This document shows positions 23,439 through 29,804 of a DNA stretch of 64,000 nucleotides, piece by piece (position 1 is the first letter of the stretch; every line of letters begins with the position of its first letter). The stretch lies in contig NZ_CP108518.1 in NCBI RefSeq assembly GCF_035989885.1, positions 6,687,001-6,751,000 on the forward strand, written 5' to 3'. Under the pieces are notes generated by a model. That model searched no databases and was not told where the DNA came from. It was given only the letters and a program-made list of their open reading frames with translations. This stretch comes from Streptomyces sp. NBC_01232. Its GTDB lineage: Bacteria > Actinomycetota > Actinomycetes > Streptomycetales > Streptomycetaceae. Made by a program: the position numbers and the translations under genes.

Positions 23439-24100
23439 GCACTCGCGTCCTGCCGCTGCGGCAACCGAACGGGCTGCGGGTCCTGGACCTGTGCTGCGGT
23501 GCCGGCGGCCTCTCCATGGGCTACCACCTCGCCGGATTCGACGTCACCGGCATCGACATCCATCCCCAGCCGAACTACCCCTTCACCTTCCACCAGGCCG
23601 ACGCCCTGGCCTACCTGGACCGGATCACCAGCACGGGCGAGGTCGCGGAGTACGACCTGATCCACGCGTCGTGGCCGTGCCAGAACAAGGCCCGCGTCAC
23701 CGCCTGGCGCGGCAGCAGGGCCGACCACCCGGACCTGATCACCCCCGGCAAGAAGCTCATGCAGGCCTCCGGCCAGCCCTGGGTGATCGAGAACGTCCCC
23801 GAAGCTGCCTGGGACGGCACCCTCCGCGCCGACTACCTGCTCTGCGGGTCGCAGTTCGGCCTGAACGTCCGCCGCCACCGCACGTTCGAGACCTCCTGGG
23901 GCGGCGGCGGGGACCTCCTCCCGCCTTGCTGGCACCACAAGGACCTGCTGGCCTTCGAGCACAAGGGCGAGCGCGCATACGCGGATGCCATGGGCTGCAC
24001 CTGGATGAGCAAGACCGAGGCCCGCCAGGCCGTCCCCCCGGCCTACACCGAGTGGATCGCCAACCAGTTCCTCACCCACGAGACGAGGGCCGCCGCATGA
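23435..24100 (+). CDS. Small C5-cytosine DNA methyltransferase 2
   Basis: The protein has 221 residues. Motif I VLDLCCGAGGLSMGYHLAGFD, motif IV LIHASWPCQNKA (catalytic C82; the first Pro of PPCQ is Trp) and motif VI WVIENVPEA are present. It shares with its upstream paralogue the FDVTGxDI, PPAYTEHI/PPAYTEWI and overall layout, so the pair arose by tandem duplication followed by strong divergence of the variable regions. Overlaps of 4 bases on both sides (22749 gene and prim-pol gene) make one coupled operon. The altered SWPCQ context may change specificity or activity. Confidence 0.82.
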   Translation: MSTRVLPLRQPNGLRVLDLCCGAGGLSMGYHLAGFDVTGIDIHPQPNYPFTFHQADALAYLDRITSTGEVAEYDLIHASWPCQNKARVTAWRGSRADHPDLITPGKKLMQASGQPWVIENVPEAAWDGTLRADYLLCGSQFGLNVRRHRTFETSWGGGGDLLPPCWHHKDLLAFEHKGERAYADAMGCTWMSKTEARQAVPPAYTEWIANQFLTHETRAAA

Positions 24101-24945
24101 ACCACGTGAGCCAGCACCTGCGGACCGCGCTCCAGCTCGCCGAACGCGGCCTGCCCGCGCTCCCGCTGCGGGAGGGCAAGCTGCCCTTCGGGAACTGCGC
24201 CGCCTGCACCCGCTCGGCCTGCGGGGACCGGCCGCACATGCTGTCCGCCGGCCCGTGCGAGTGCCCGGCCCCCTGCCACGCCTGGGGCGCCGCCACAACC
24301 GACCCAGACATCCTCACCTCACCCGCATGGGCCGCAGCATGGCGGCAAGCGCAGGCTGTCGCCTACCACCCCGGTGGTGCCGCGCTCACCGTCGTGGACC
24401 TCGACAACCCGGAAGCGGTCGCCTGGGCCCGCCAGGCCCTCCCCGCGACCAAGACCGTAGCGACCACCCGGGGAGAGCACTGGGTCTACCTCGGCACCAT
24501 GACCTCCCACAACGGCGTCCGTCCCGGCGTCGACATCAAGTCCCTGATGTCCTACGCCCGCTGGCTCGGCCCCGGGACCGGCAGGATGCAGCTCCTGCCC
24601 GACGTCGTGCGCGCGCTCGCCGTGAAGGAGCCCGCCGCGGCCCGGCCGACATCATGTGCCGCCGCCGTGCCTCCGTTGGCCATGGATGGGGTGTGCCGAC
24701 ACCGGTCGCCCGCCTACCTGGAACGGGGCATCGCCATGGCGGAGCAGCAAATCACCGACGCACGCAGCGCGATCCACAACACCGTGTACCGGACGTTCCT
24801 CGCGGTGCTGTCCGCGCACGGCTGGTGCGGCTGCCTCACCGAGACGCACATCGGCCGACTGTTCACTGCCGCGCAGGCCAAGGGCGAGTCTCTGCGGCAC
24901 TGCGAGATTGCCTGGGCCAACGCCCGGATGAAGCTGGGGATGTGA
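24097..24945 (+). CDS. Bifunctional DNA primase/polymerase (prim-pol) of the element
   Basis: The protein has 282 residues and overlaps the methyltransferase stop by 4 bases. The archaeo-eukaryotic-primase-like core shows LTVVDLDNPEAV (metal-binding DxD), TTRGEHWVYLG and GVDIKSLMSYARWLGPG. The N-terminal CAACTRSACGDRPH...CECPAPCH supplies a cysteine cluster, probably zinc-binding. The C-terminal 80 residues are helical. Prim-pol proteins start DNA synthesis for AICE replication together with the downstream Rep ATPase. Length and motifs fit the family. Confidence 0.85.
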   Translation: MNHVSQHLRTALQLAERGLPALPLREGKLPFGNCAACTRSACGDRPHMLSAGPCECPAPCHAWGAATTDPDILTSPAWAAAWRQAQAVAYHPGGAALTVVDLDNPEAVAWARQALPATKTVATTRGEHWVYLGTMTSHNGVRPGVDIKSLMSYARWLGPGTGRMQLLPDVVRALAVKEPAAARPTSCAAAVPPLAMDGVCRHRSPAYLERGIAMAEQQITDARSAIHNTVYRTFLAVLSAHGWCGCLTETHIGRLFTAAQAKGESLRHCEIAWANARMKLGM

Positions 24946-24947
24946 CC

Positions 24948-26423
24948 GTGCCTGACGACGAGAAGGCCTCAGGCCGGGAGGTCATCACCGGCTATGCGCA
25001 GCAGAACTTCCGGTACTTCCGCACCGCGGACGGGACGGTCTTCGCGCAGAAGAACTGCCACCCGGTCGCGCGCCCGATCCGCTCGCAGGGCACCTCGGGC
25101 AGCCACAGGCAGGAACTCATGGTCGGCCTCTACGAGAACGGACACGGCGTGTTCAACGGAACCGCATTGAAGGAAGCCCTCGACCTCATCGAAGCCCTCG
25201 CGCTGACCCAGCAAGTCCAGCCCGTTCACATCCGCGTCGCACCCGGCTTCGACGGCGCGACCTGGCTCGACCTCGGCCGCAACGATGGCCAGTCCGTCCG
25301 CATCCACCCCACCGGCTGGGACATCCTCACCCCCGAGCCGGAGGAAGTCTGCTGGCGCCGGACCCAGCTCACCGGGGAGCTTCCGCTGCCGGCCAAGGAC
25401 ACCGACGGCAAGGGAATCGACCGCCTGCTGCAGCTGTGCAACTTCGCCAACGCCGAGACCGAGTGCCTGGCCATCGCGTGGCTGATCGGCTGCCTCGGAC
25501 CGTCCGTGCCCGTCCCTGCCCCGTTTCTCACCGGCCCCCAGGGCGCCGGCAAGTCCACTGCGGGGAGGATGCTCGTGCGGATCATCGAGGGGATGAGCGG
25601 CGACCTGCGCCGCCCCCCGAAGGACGAAGAGAACCTGACCGCGGCCGTCGCCGCCGGATGGATCACCGCCCTGGACAACCTCTCCCACCTCGCTGCCGAC
25701 CTGTCCGACCTGATGTGCTGCATCGTCACGGGTGCCGAGAACATCAAGCGCGCCCTCTACACCGACGGAGACGTCGTCCGCGCCCGCTACCGCCGGCCTC
25801 TTCTACTTACCGGCATCGACGTGGGCGTCATCCGCCCCGACCTTGCCGAACGGCTCCTCCCCCTCCGCCTGGAGCGCCCCCGCGTGCGGCGCACCGAGGC
25901 AGAGCTGTGGGCGGAGTTCGAAGAGATCCTGCCGGTCATCCTCGGGTCCCTGCTCGACCTGACCGTCAAGGTCCGGGCCGCCGAGGCGGACATCCCCACC
26001 GACCTGCGGATGGCCGACTTCGCCCACCTGTGCGCACAGCTCGACGCGGCCACCGGTTTCGGCGCGCTGAACGCCTACCGGGCCAGCCTGGACGAGCTGA
26101 ATGACGACGTTATCGAAGGCGACCTCCTCGCCCAGACCGTCCTCAAGCACGCCGCCACCCTCGATCCGGGCGCGGAGACCCGGATGACCTCCTCCGAGTG
26201 GCTCCACGCGCTCACCCAGCTCTACACCGGCGAGGACTGCCGCCCCCTGCCCAAGGGGTGGCCCACCACCGGGAAGGTCCTCTCCGACCGTCTCAAGCGG
26301 CTCCAGCCCACCCTTGCCGCACGCGGCGTCCTCATCGACTGGGGCCGCACGAAGGCAGCCCGCTACATCGAGATGACCCGACCCGCCACGACCACGCCGG
26401 AACAGCAGGAGACCGCGTTCTGA
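24948..26423 (+). CDS. Replication ATPase/helicase-like Rep protein
   Basis: The protein has 491 residues from GTG 24948, two bases after the prim-pol stop. Walker A GPQGAGKST lies at about residues 195-203, with the Walker B-like WITALDNLSHL and a sensor-type LLLTGIDVGVIRPDLAERLLPLRLE. This is the arrangement of phage- and plasmid-type superfamily 3/AAA helicases that pair with prim-pol. The N-terminal 120 residues are not assigned; the C-terminal region (GWPTTGKVLSDRLKRLQPTLAARG) could be a winged helix binding origin DNA. With prim-pol it should form the replication module. A 15-bp terminator hairpin follows. Confidence 0.82.
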   Translation: MPDDEKASGREVITGYAQQNFRYFRTADGTVFAQKNCHPVARPIRSQGTSGSHRQELMVGLYENGHGVFNGTALKEALDLIEALALTQQVQPVHIRVAPGFDGATWLDLGRNDGQSVRIHPTGWDILTPEPEEVCWRRTQLTGELPLPAKDTDGKGIDRLLQLCNFANAETECLAIAWLIGCLGPSVPVPAPFLTGPQGAGKSTAGRMLVRIIEGMSGDLRRPPKDEENLTAAVAAGWITALDNLSHLAADLSDLMCCIVTGAENIKRALYTDGDVVRARYRRPLLLTGIDVGVIRPDLAERLLPLRLERPRVRRTEAELWAEFEEILPVILGSLLDLTVKVRAAEADIPTDLRMADFAHLCAQLDAATGFGALNAYRASLDELNDDVIEGDLLAQTVLKHAATLDPGAETRMTSSEWLHALTQLYTGEDCRPLPKGWPTTGKVLSDRLKRLQPTLAARGVLIDWGRTKAARYIEMTRPATTTPEQQETAF

Positions 26424-26450
26424 CCAGCAGGCCTCCCCGGCCGCGGGAAC

Positions 26451-26493
26451 AAGCAAGAGGAGCACGCCCCCCGGCCCGGTGCTCCTCTTGCTT
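26451..26493. terminator. Terminator after the replication operon
   Basis: A 15-bp perfect stem AAGCAAGAGGAGCAC / GTGCTCCTCTTGCTT with a 13-base loop, 27 bases after the Rep stop. Confidence 0.75.
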
Positions 26494-26604
26494 CTCCGGC
26501 GGCTCGCCGCCGCTGCAAAGGTCGTGCCGCGCAGCGGCTCCTCATTTCTCGCTCTGAACCTGTCGCACTACGACAGACACCCCACCCTTCTCGTCCGAAG
26601 AGAA

Positions 26605-26840
26605 GAGACCCTGCGTCACCCACGTCACGGGACACCGAAACCGGTGCTTCACCTGCGGCTTTACCGATGACGCAGGGGGACGGGGCTCCGTCATTCCGCG
26701 TCACCTGCGTCACTGGCCGGTGACGTAGACCAGCCCGCCCGGTGACAGACCTGCCGACGAGCTGTGTCACCGAAAACCGCAGGTCAGATAGCACGAGCGA
26801 CGCAGGTGTCGCGGTGACGCAGAATCCCGCACCTCGGACA
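26605..26840. other. Candidate origin of replication
   Basis: A 235-base non-coding stretch densely filled with variants of CTGCGTCAC and its reverse GTGACGCAG, plus shorter GTCAC/GTGAC units in both directions (for example near 26610, 26668, 26695, 26704, 26722, 26768 and 26813). It lies between the Rep and Xis genes. Iteron-like density suggests Rep binding; not provable by eye. Confidence 0.45.
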
Positions 26841-26884
26841 GCACGCCCCGCCAGGCCGACGAATCTGGAGAGGAACTGCTTCAC

Positions 26885-27091
26885 GTGGCACTGATGGTCG
26901 TACCGGAGAGACGACTTCACAGCGTCGAGCAAGCGGCCGAACTGCTCGGCGTCGGGCGCTCCACGGCATACGAGGAGATCCGCCTCGGCCGCCTGCGCAC
27001 CGTGCGTTCCGGCCGCCGCCGGCTTGTCCCCACCGAATACGTCGACGAGTACGTCGAACTACTCAAGCGCGAGGCTCAAGCCGCCGCTTAG
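26885..27091 (+). CDS. xis: Excisionase (Xis), MerR/HTH_17 type
   Basis: The protein has 68 residues from GTG 26885, with GGAGAGGA about ten bases upstream (ATG 26894 is an alternative). The HTH_17 excisionase pattern LHSVEQAAELLGVGRSTAYEEIRLGRLRTVRSGRRRLVP is complete, and the tail EYVDEYVELLKREA forms a helix. Xis directs the integrase toward excision. It lies 70 bases before the integrase gene, with a hairpin between them, as in pSAM2-like elements. Confidence 0.85.
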   Translation: MALMVVPERRLHSVEQAAELLGVGRSTAYEEIRLGRLRTVRSGRRRLVPTEYVDEYVELLKREAQAAA

Positions 27092-27105
27092 CAGTAACCA
27101 GCCCA

Positions 27106-27141
27106 CAGAGGGGCCGCACCGATGCCGGTGAGGCCCCTCTG
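27106..27141. terminator. Hairpin between xis and int
   Basis: A 10-bp perfect stem CAGAGGGGCC / GGCCCCTCTG with a 16-base loop. It may reduce read-through from xis into int, so the two can be expressed at different levels. Confidence 0.6.
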
Positions 27142-27161
27142 CCATGCACGAAAGGTGCTAG

Positions 27162-28352
27162 ATGGACGACGAGCGGGCACCGGCCCGTAAGGCAGCCAAC
27201 GGCGAGGACTCCATCTACTGGGATGCGTCCAAGAATCGCTACATCGGGGCGGTCTCCCTCGGCTTCACTCCTGCAGGCAAGCGCAAGCGGCTCAAGGTGT
27301 CGGGCAAGACTAAAACCGAGGTACGGAACAAGATCCGAAAACTGAGGAGCGAGCTGGCCGCAGACGGCAAGGCTCCCGCGAATTACACCGTCGGCCAGGC
27401 CGTGAACGAGTGGCTGGCCAAGGGTCTCCGAGGCCGCGACGAATCAAGCCTCGCCCTGTACGGAAGCCTGGCGAAGAACCACGTCGTCCCCCAGCTCGGG
27501 CACGCCAAGCTGCAAGAGCTCGAAGCCGACACCGTCGACGACTGGCTTGTCGGCAGAGCTGAAGTCCTGGGGGACGAAGGTCTGAAGAAAGTACGTTCGA
27601 TCTTGAAGCGTTCCATCGATCACGCCAGGAGGCGCGGACGCGCCAACCGCAACGTGGTCGAACTGGTCGACCTTCCCGAGGGCCGTCCTGGGAAGCCGAG
27701 CAACTCCCTCTCCATGACCGAGGCCGAGTCGGTCTTGCGAGCCCGGGAGGGCACCTGGATCCACGCGTACGTGGTTCTCGCGCTGCTGGTGGGTGTCCGC
27801 ACCGAGGAGGAGCGACCCCTCACCTGGGCCCACGTGCACACGGAGGCGCAGGGAGACGCCAAGCCGTATATCGATGTCTGGCGTTCTGTTCGCCGTCGGG
27901 GCGAGACAAAGACCGTACAGAGCCGCAGGTCCCTGGCCATGCCTCTCCAGGTTGCCGAGGTCATGAGGGACTACCGCAGCAGGCAGCAGGAACAGTTCAG
28001 GGCTGCAGGGAAGGTCTGGAGCGCGGAAGGGCTGGTCTTCCCCGATGACCACGAGAAGCAGCGAACATCGACCAACGTTCTGCGCAACTTCCGTTCGTTG
28101 CTCCGCGACGCCGGCGTGAAGAGTCCCGAGAAGTGGACAGTGCGGATGCTCCGCACGAGCTGCGTTTCGCTGCTCTCCGCTCACGGGATTCCCATCGAGG
28201 CGATCGCCCTCGTGGTGGGACACAGCGGAACGCATACGACGGAACGTGTGTACCGCAAGCAGCTTCAGCCCGTCATCAGGCACGGCGCGCAGGCCATGGA
28301 CGAGATTTTCGGATCTGGGAGAACGTTGCTCTCCGCTGATGTCGAGGACTGA
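27162..28352 (+). CDS. int: Tyrosine site-specific integrase
   Basis: The protein has 396 residues. The N-terminal AP2-like arm-binding region (residues 15-70) is followed by a core-binding helical domain (75-175) and the catalytic domain. Catalytic residues: R213 (GVRTEE), K250, R331 (RMLRTSC), H354 (VVGHSGTH) and Y364 (ERVYRKQ). The residue at the usual HxxR histidine is R328, as in other actinobacterial integrases of this group (RELR). All are intact, unlike the remnant at 10118-10283. The gene ends 100 bases before the right 16-bp repeat, and a candidate arm repeat lies between. It should insert and, with Xis, excise the element. Confidence 0.93.
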   Translation: MDDERAPARKAANGEDSIYWDASKNRYIGAVSLGFTPAGKRKRLKVSGKTKTEVRNKIRKLRSELAADGKAPANYTVGQAVNEWLAKGLRGRDESSLALYGSLAKNHVVPQLGHAKLQELEADTVDDWLVGRAEVLGDEGLKKVRSILKRSIDHARRRGRANRNVVELVDLPEGRPGKPSNSLSMTEAESVLRAREGTWIHAYVVLALLVGVRTEEERPLTWAHVHTEAQGDAKPYIDVWRSVRRRGETKTVQSRRSLAMPLQVAEVMRDYRSRQQEQFRAAGKVWSAEGLVFPDDHEKQRTSTNVLRNFRSLLRDAGVKSPEKWTVRMLRTSCVSLLSAHGIPIEAIALVVGHSGTHTTERVYRKQLQPVIRHGAQAMDEIFGSGRTLLSADVED

Positions 28353-28362
28353 TTTCGCCTGC

Positions 28363-28383
28363 GTGGCCCCCTGTTTGGCTCCC
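28363..28383. repeat. Right inner repeat, candidate integrase arm site
   Basis: This segment matches 6475-6495 at 19 of 21 positions and ends in TTTGGCTCCC. It lies just after the integrase stop and 69 bases before the attR core. Confidence 0.55.
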
Positions 28384-28452
28384 TTGTGTCGGGTCTTTGC
28401 CTGGCACAAGGGGCTGACCAGGGGGCAAGGCTGTATGCCCAATCCAGCTGCG

Positions 28453-28468
28453 CTTACCTGAGAGGTAA
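28453..28468. repeat. attR core, 16-bp direct repeat
   Basis: An identical copy of CTTACCTGAGAGGTAA at 6357-6372. The chromosome resumes after it. There is no tRNA 3' end here. Confidence 0.75.
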
Positions 28469-28504
28469 TCGACCCGCTCCAAGGCCCCCGGCACAGTGGA
28501 CGCA

Positions 28505-28542
28505 ACGGGTTCCGGGGCCGCGCACTCGGTTCCGGAACCCGT
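28505..28542. promoter_or_regulatory. Inverted repeat upstream of the 28584 gene
   Basis: ACGGGTTCCGG (28505-28515) pairs with CCGGAACCCGT (28532-28542). The right part also contains the 12-bp palindrome GGTTCCGGAACC. It lies 41 bases before the start codon, so an operator is likely. Confidence 0.45.
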
Positions 28543-28583
28543 GTCCCGCCCGCCCGTCCCACCCTCGATGGAGGCTGATTCCC

Positions 28584-29006
28584 ATGTCCGCGACCCCGCT
28601 CGCCGGCTTCGCCCGCACCCGCGTCCCGCAGACCGCGCTGCGCCGCTTCCTCGCCCTCGACTCCGTGGTCACCACCGCCAACGGGCTCGCCTACGTCGCC
28701 TTTTCCGCCCCGATCGGCCGGCTGCTCGGGGTCGGGCAGGGGCTGCTGCCGGTGCTCGGGATCCTCCTCGTCGCGTACGGGGCGGGGGTCGGCCTGCTCG
28801 CATCGCGGCGGCGGCCGCCCGCCCTCCCCGTGAAGCTCGTCATCGAGACGAACTACGCCTGGGCCGCCCTGAGCCTGGTCTCACTCGCACTGTGGACCGC
28901 GCCCACCACGGCCGGCCTGGTGTGGATCCCGGTCCAGGCGGCCACCGTGGCCGGCTTCGCCGTGCTCCAGCAGCTCGCGCTGCGGGCGGGCTCAGCCGCC
29001 CAGTGA
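28584..29006 (+). CDS. Four-helix integral membrane protein
   Basis: The protein has 140 residues from ATG 28584 with GGAGG upstream. Four hydrophobic helices are visible (VVTTANGLAYVAFSAPIGRLL, LLPVLGILLVAYGAGVGLLA, NYAWAALSLVSLALW, AGLVWIPVQAATVAGFAVLQQ). No catalytic motif; small proteins of this kind are often annotated as hypothetical membrane proteins. Its last 15 bases overlap the end of the convergent XRE gene, so the two are a convergent pair. It is the first chromosomal gene right of the element. Confidence 0.7.
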   Translation: MSATPLAGFARTRVPQTALRRFLALDSVVTTANGLAYVAFSAPIGRLLGVGQGLLPVLGILLVAYGAGVGLLASRRRPPALPVKLVIETNYAWAALSLVSLALWTAPTTAGLVWIPVQAATVAGFAVLQQLALRAGSAAQ

Positions 29007-29786
29007 GCGGAGGTACTTCACCGTCGCAGGGTCGGCCGGGAGCATCGTCTCGATGGCCAGCTCGGCGACGGTCACGTCCATCGGCGTGTTGAAGGTCGCG
29101 ATGGACGACACGAAGGACAGCACGTGCCCGTCGTGCTCGATGACCAGCGGCAGCGCGATGTACGGAACGGGCTCGTCCGGTGCGCTGTCGCCCGGGCGGC
29201 CGGTGACCGGATAGGCCGACACCTCCTCGTACAGCGCGCGCAGCGGCTCGGACCGGGCCAGCGCGATCTGCCGTTCCATCTGCGCCAGCAGGTGCCCGCG
29301 CCACTCCCTGAGGTTGCGGATCCTCGGTGCCAGCCCCTGCGGGTGCAGGGTGATCCGCATGGCGTTCAGCGGCGGGGCCAGCAGGTGATCGGGCAGCCCT
29401 TCCAGCAGCATCGCGATGCCCTGATTGGCCGCGACGACGTTGTACACGGCGTCCACGACCAGTGCGGGATAGGGCTCGTACCCGGTCAGCAGCTGCGCGA
29501 TGCCCTCGCGCAGCGTCTCCATCGACGGGTCGTCCAGTGCGGTGTGGGCGTAACGAGGCGCGTAACCCGCCGCCAGCAGGAGTGAGTTGCGCTCCCGCAT
29601 CGGCACGTCCAGATGGCCGGCCAGCCGCAGCACCATCTCCTCGCTCGGCCGCGACCGGCCCGTTTCGATGAAGCTGATGTGCCGCGACGAGGATTCGGCG
29701 CGGCCCGCCAGTTCCAGCTGGCTGATGCCGCGCCGCTCCCGCCAGGCGCGCAGCAGGGTGCCCACACTCGTCATCGTCATGTGCAC
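28992..29786 (-). CDS. XRE regulator with MmyB-like ligand-binding domain
   Basis: The protein has 264 residues; starts at 29786, 29780 or 29774 are all possible. Residues 10-65 hold a canonical helix-turn-helix (ISQLELAGRAESSSRHISFIETGRSRPS). Residues 95-260 match the MmyB-type PAS-like sensor region (YPALVVDAVYNVVAANQGIAMLL, ...PLVIEHDGHVLSFVSSIATF...TVAELAIETMLPADP). In actinomycetes such regulators commonly control adjacent oxidoreductase genes and may bind fatty acids. Here the convergent partner is a membrane protein, and an FAD enzyme lies upstream. Confidence 0.85.
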   Translation of the reverse strand: MHMTMTSVGTLLRAWRERRGISQLELAGRAESSSRHISFIETGRSRPSEEMVLRLAGHLDVPMRERNSLLLAAGYAPRYAHTALDDPSMETLREGIAQLLTGYEPYPALVVDAVYNVVAANQGIAMLLEGLPDHLLAPPLNAMRITLHPQGLAPRIRNLREWRGHLLAQMERQIALARSEPLRALYEEVSAYPVTGRPGDSAPDEPVPYIALPLVIEHDGHVLSFVSSIATFNTPMDVTVAELAIETMLPADPATVKYLRSLGG

Positions 29787-29804
29787 GACGGTAGCCGAGG
29801 GGGC

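Larger units (their letters stand above)
6357..28468 (+). mobile_element. Mosaic actinomycete integrative and conjugative element (pSAM2-like AICE)
   Basis: The element is about 22.1 kb between identical 16-bp direct repeats. The right part carries, in the order usual for AICEs, a GntR repressor, spread proteins, a TraB-type FtsK/SpoIIIE translocase, prim-pol, Rep ATPase, Xis and a tyrosine integrase ending 100 bases from the right repeat. The left 5.7 kb carries accessory genes and remnants of other elements. No complete tRNA gene lies at either end, so the attachment site seems not to be tRNA-based, unlike pSAM2. The element is probably functional: integrase, Xis, Rep and TraB frames are intact. 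Confidence 0.85.

Noticed and set aside
28992..29786. The XRE regulator as a third copy of the ImmA-linked cassette regulator
   Set aside because: It has an MmyB-type sensor domain and no HExxH gene or DUF6545 gene beside it.
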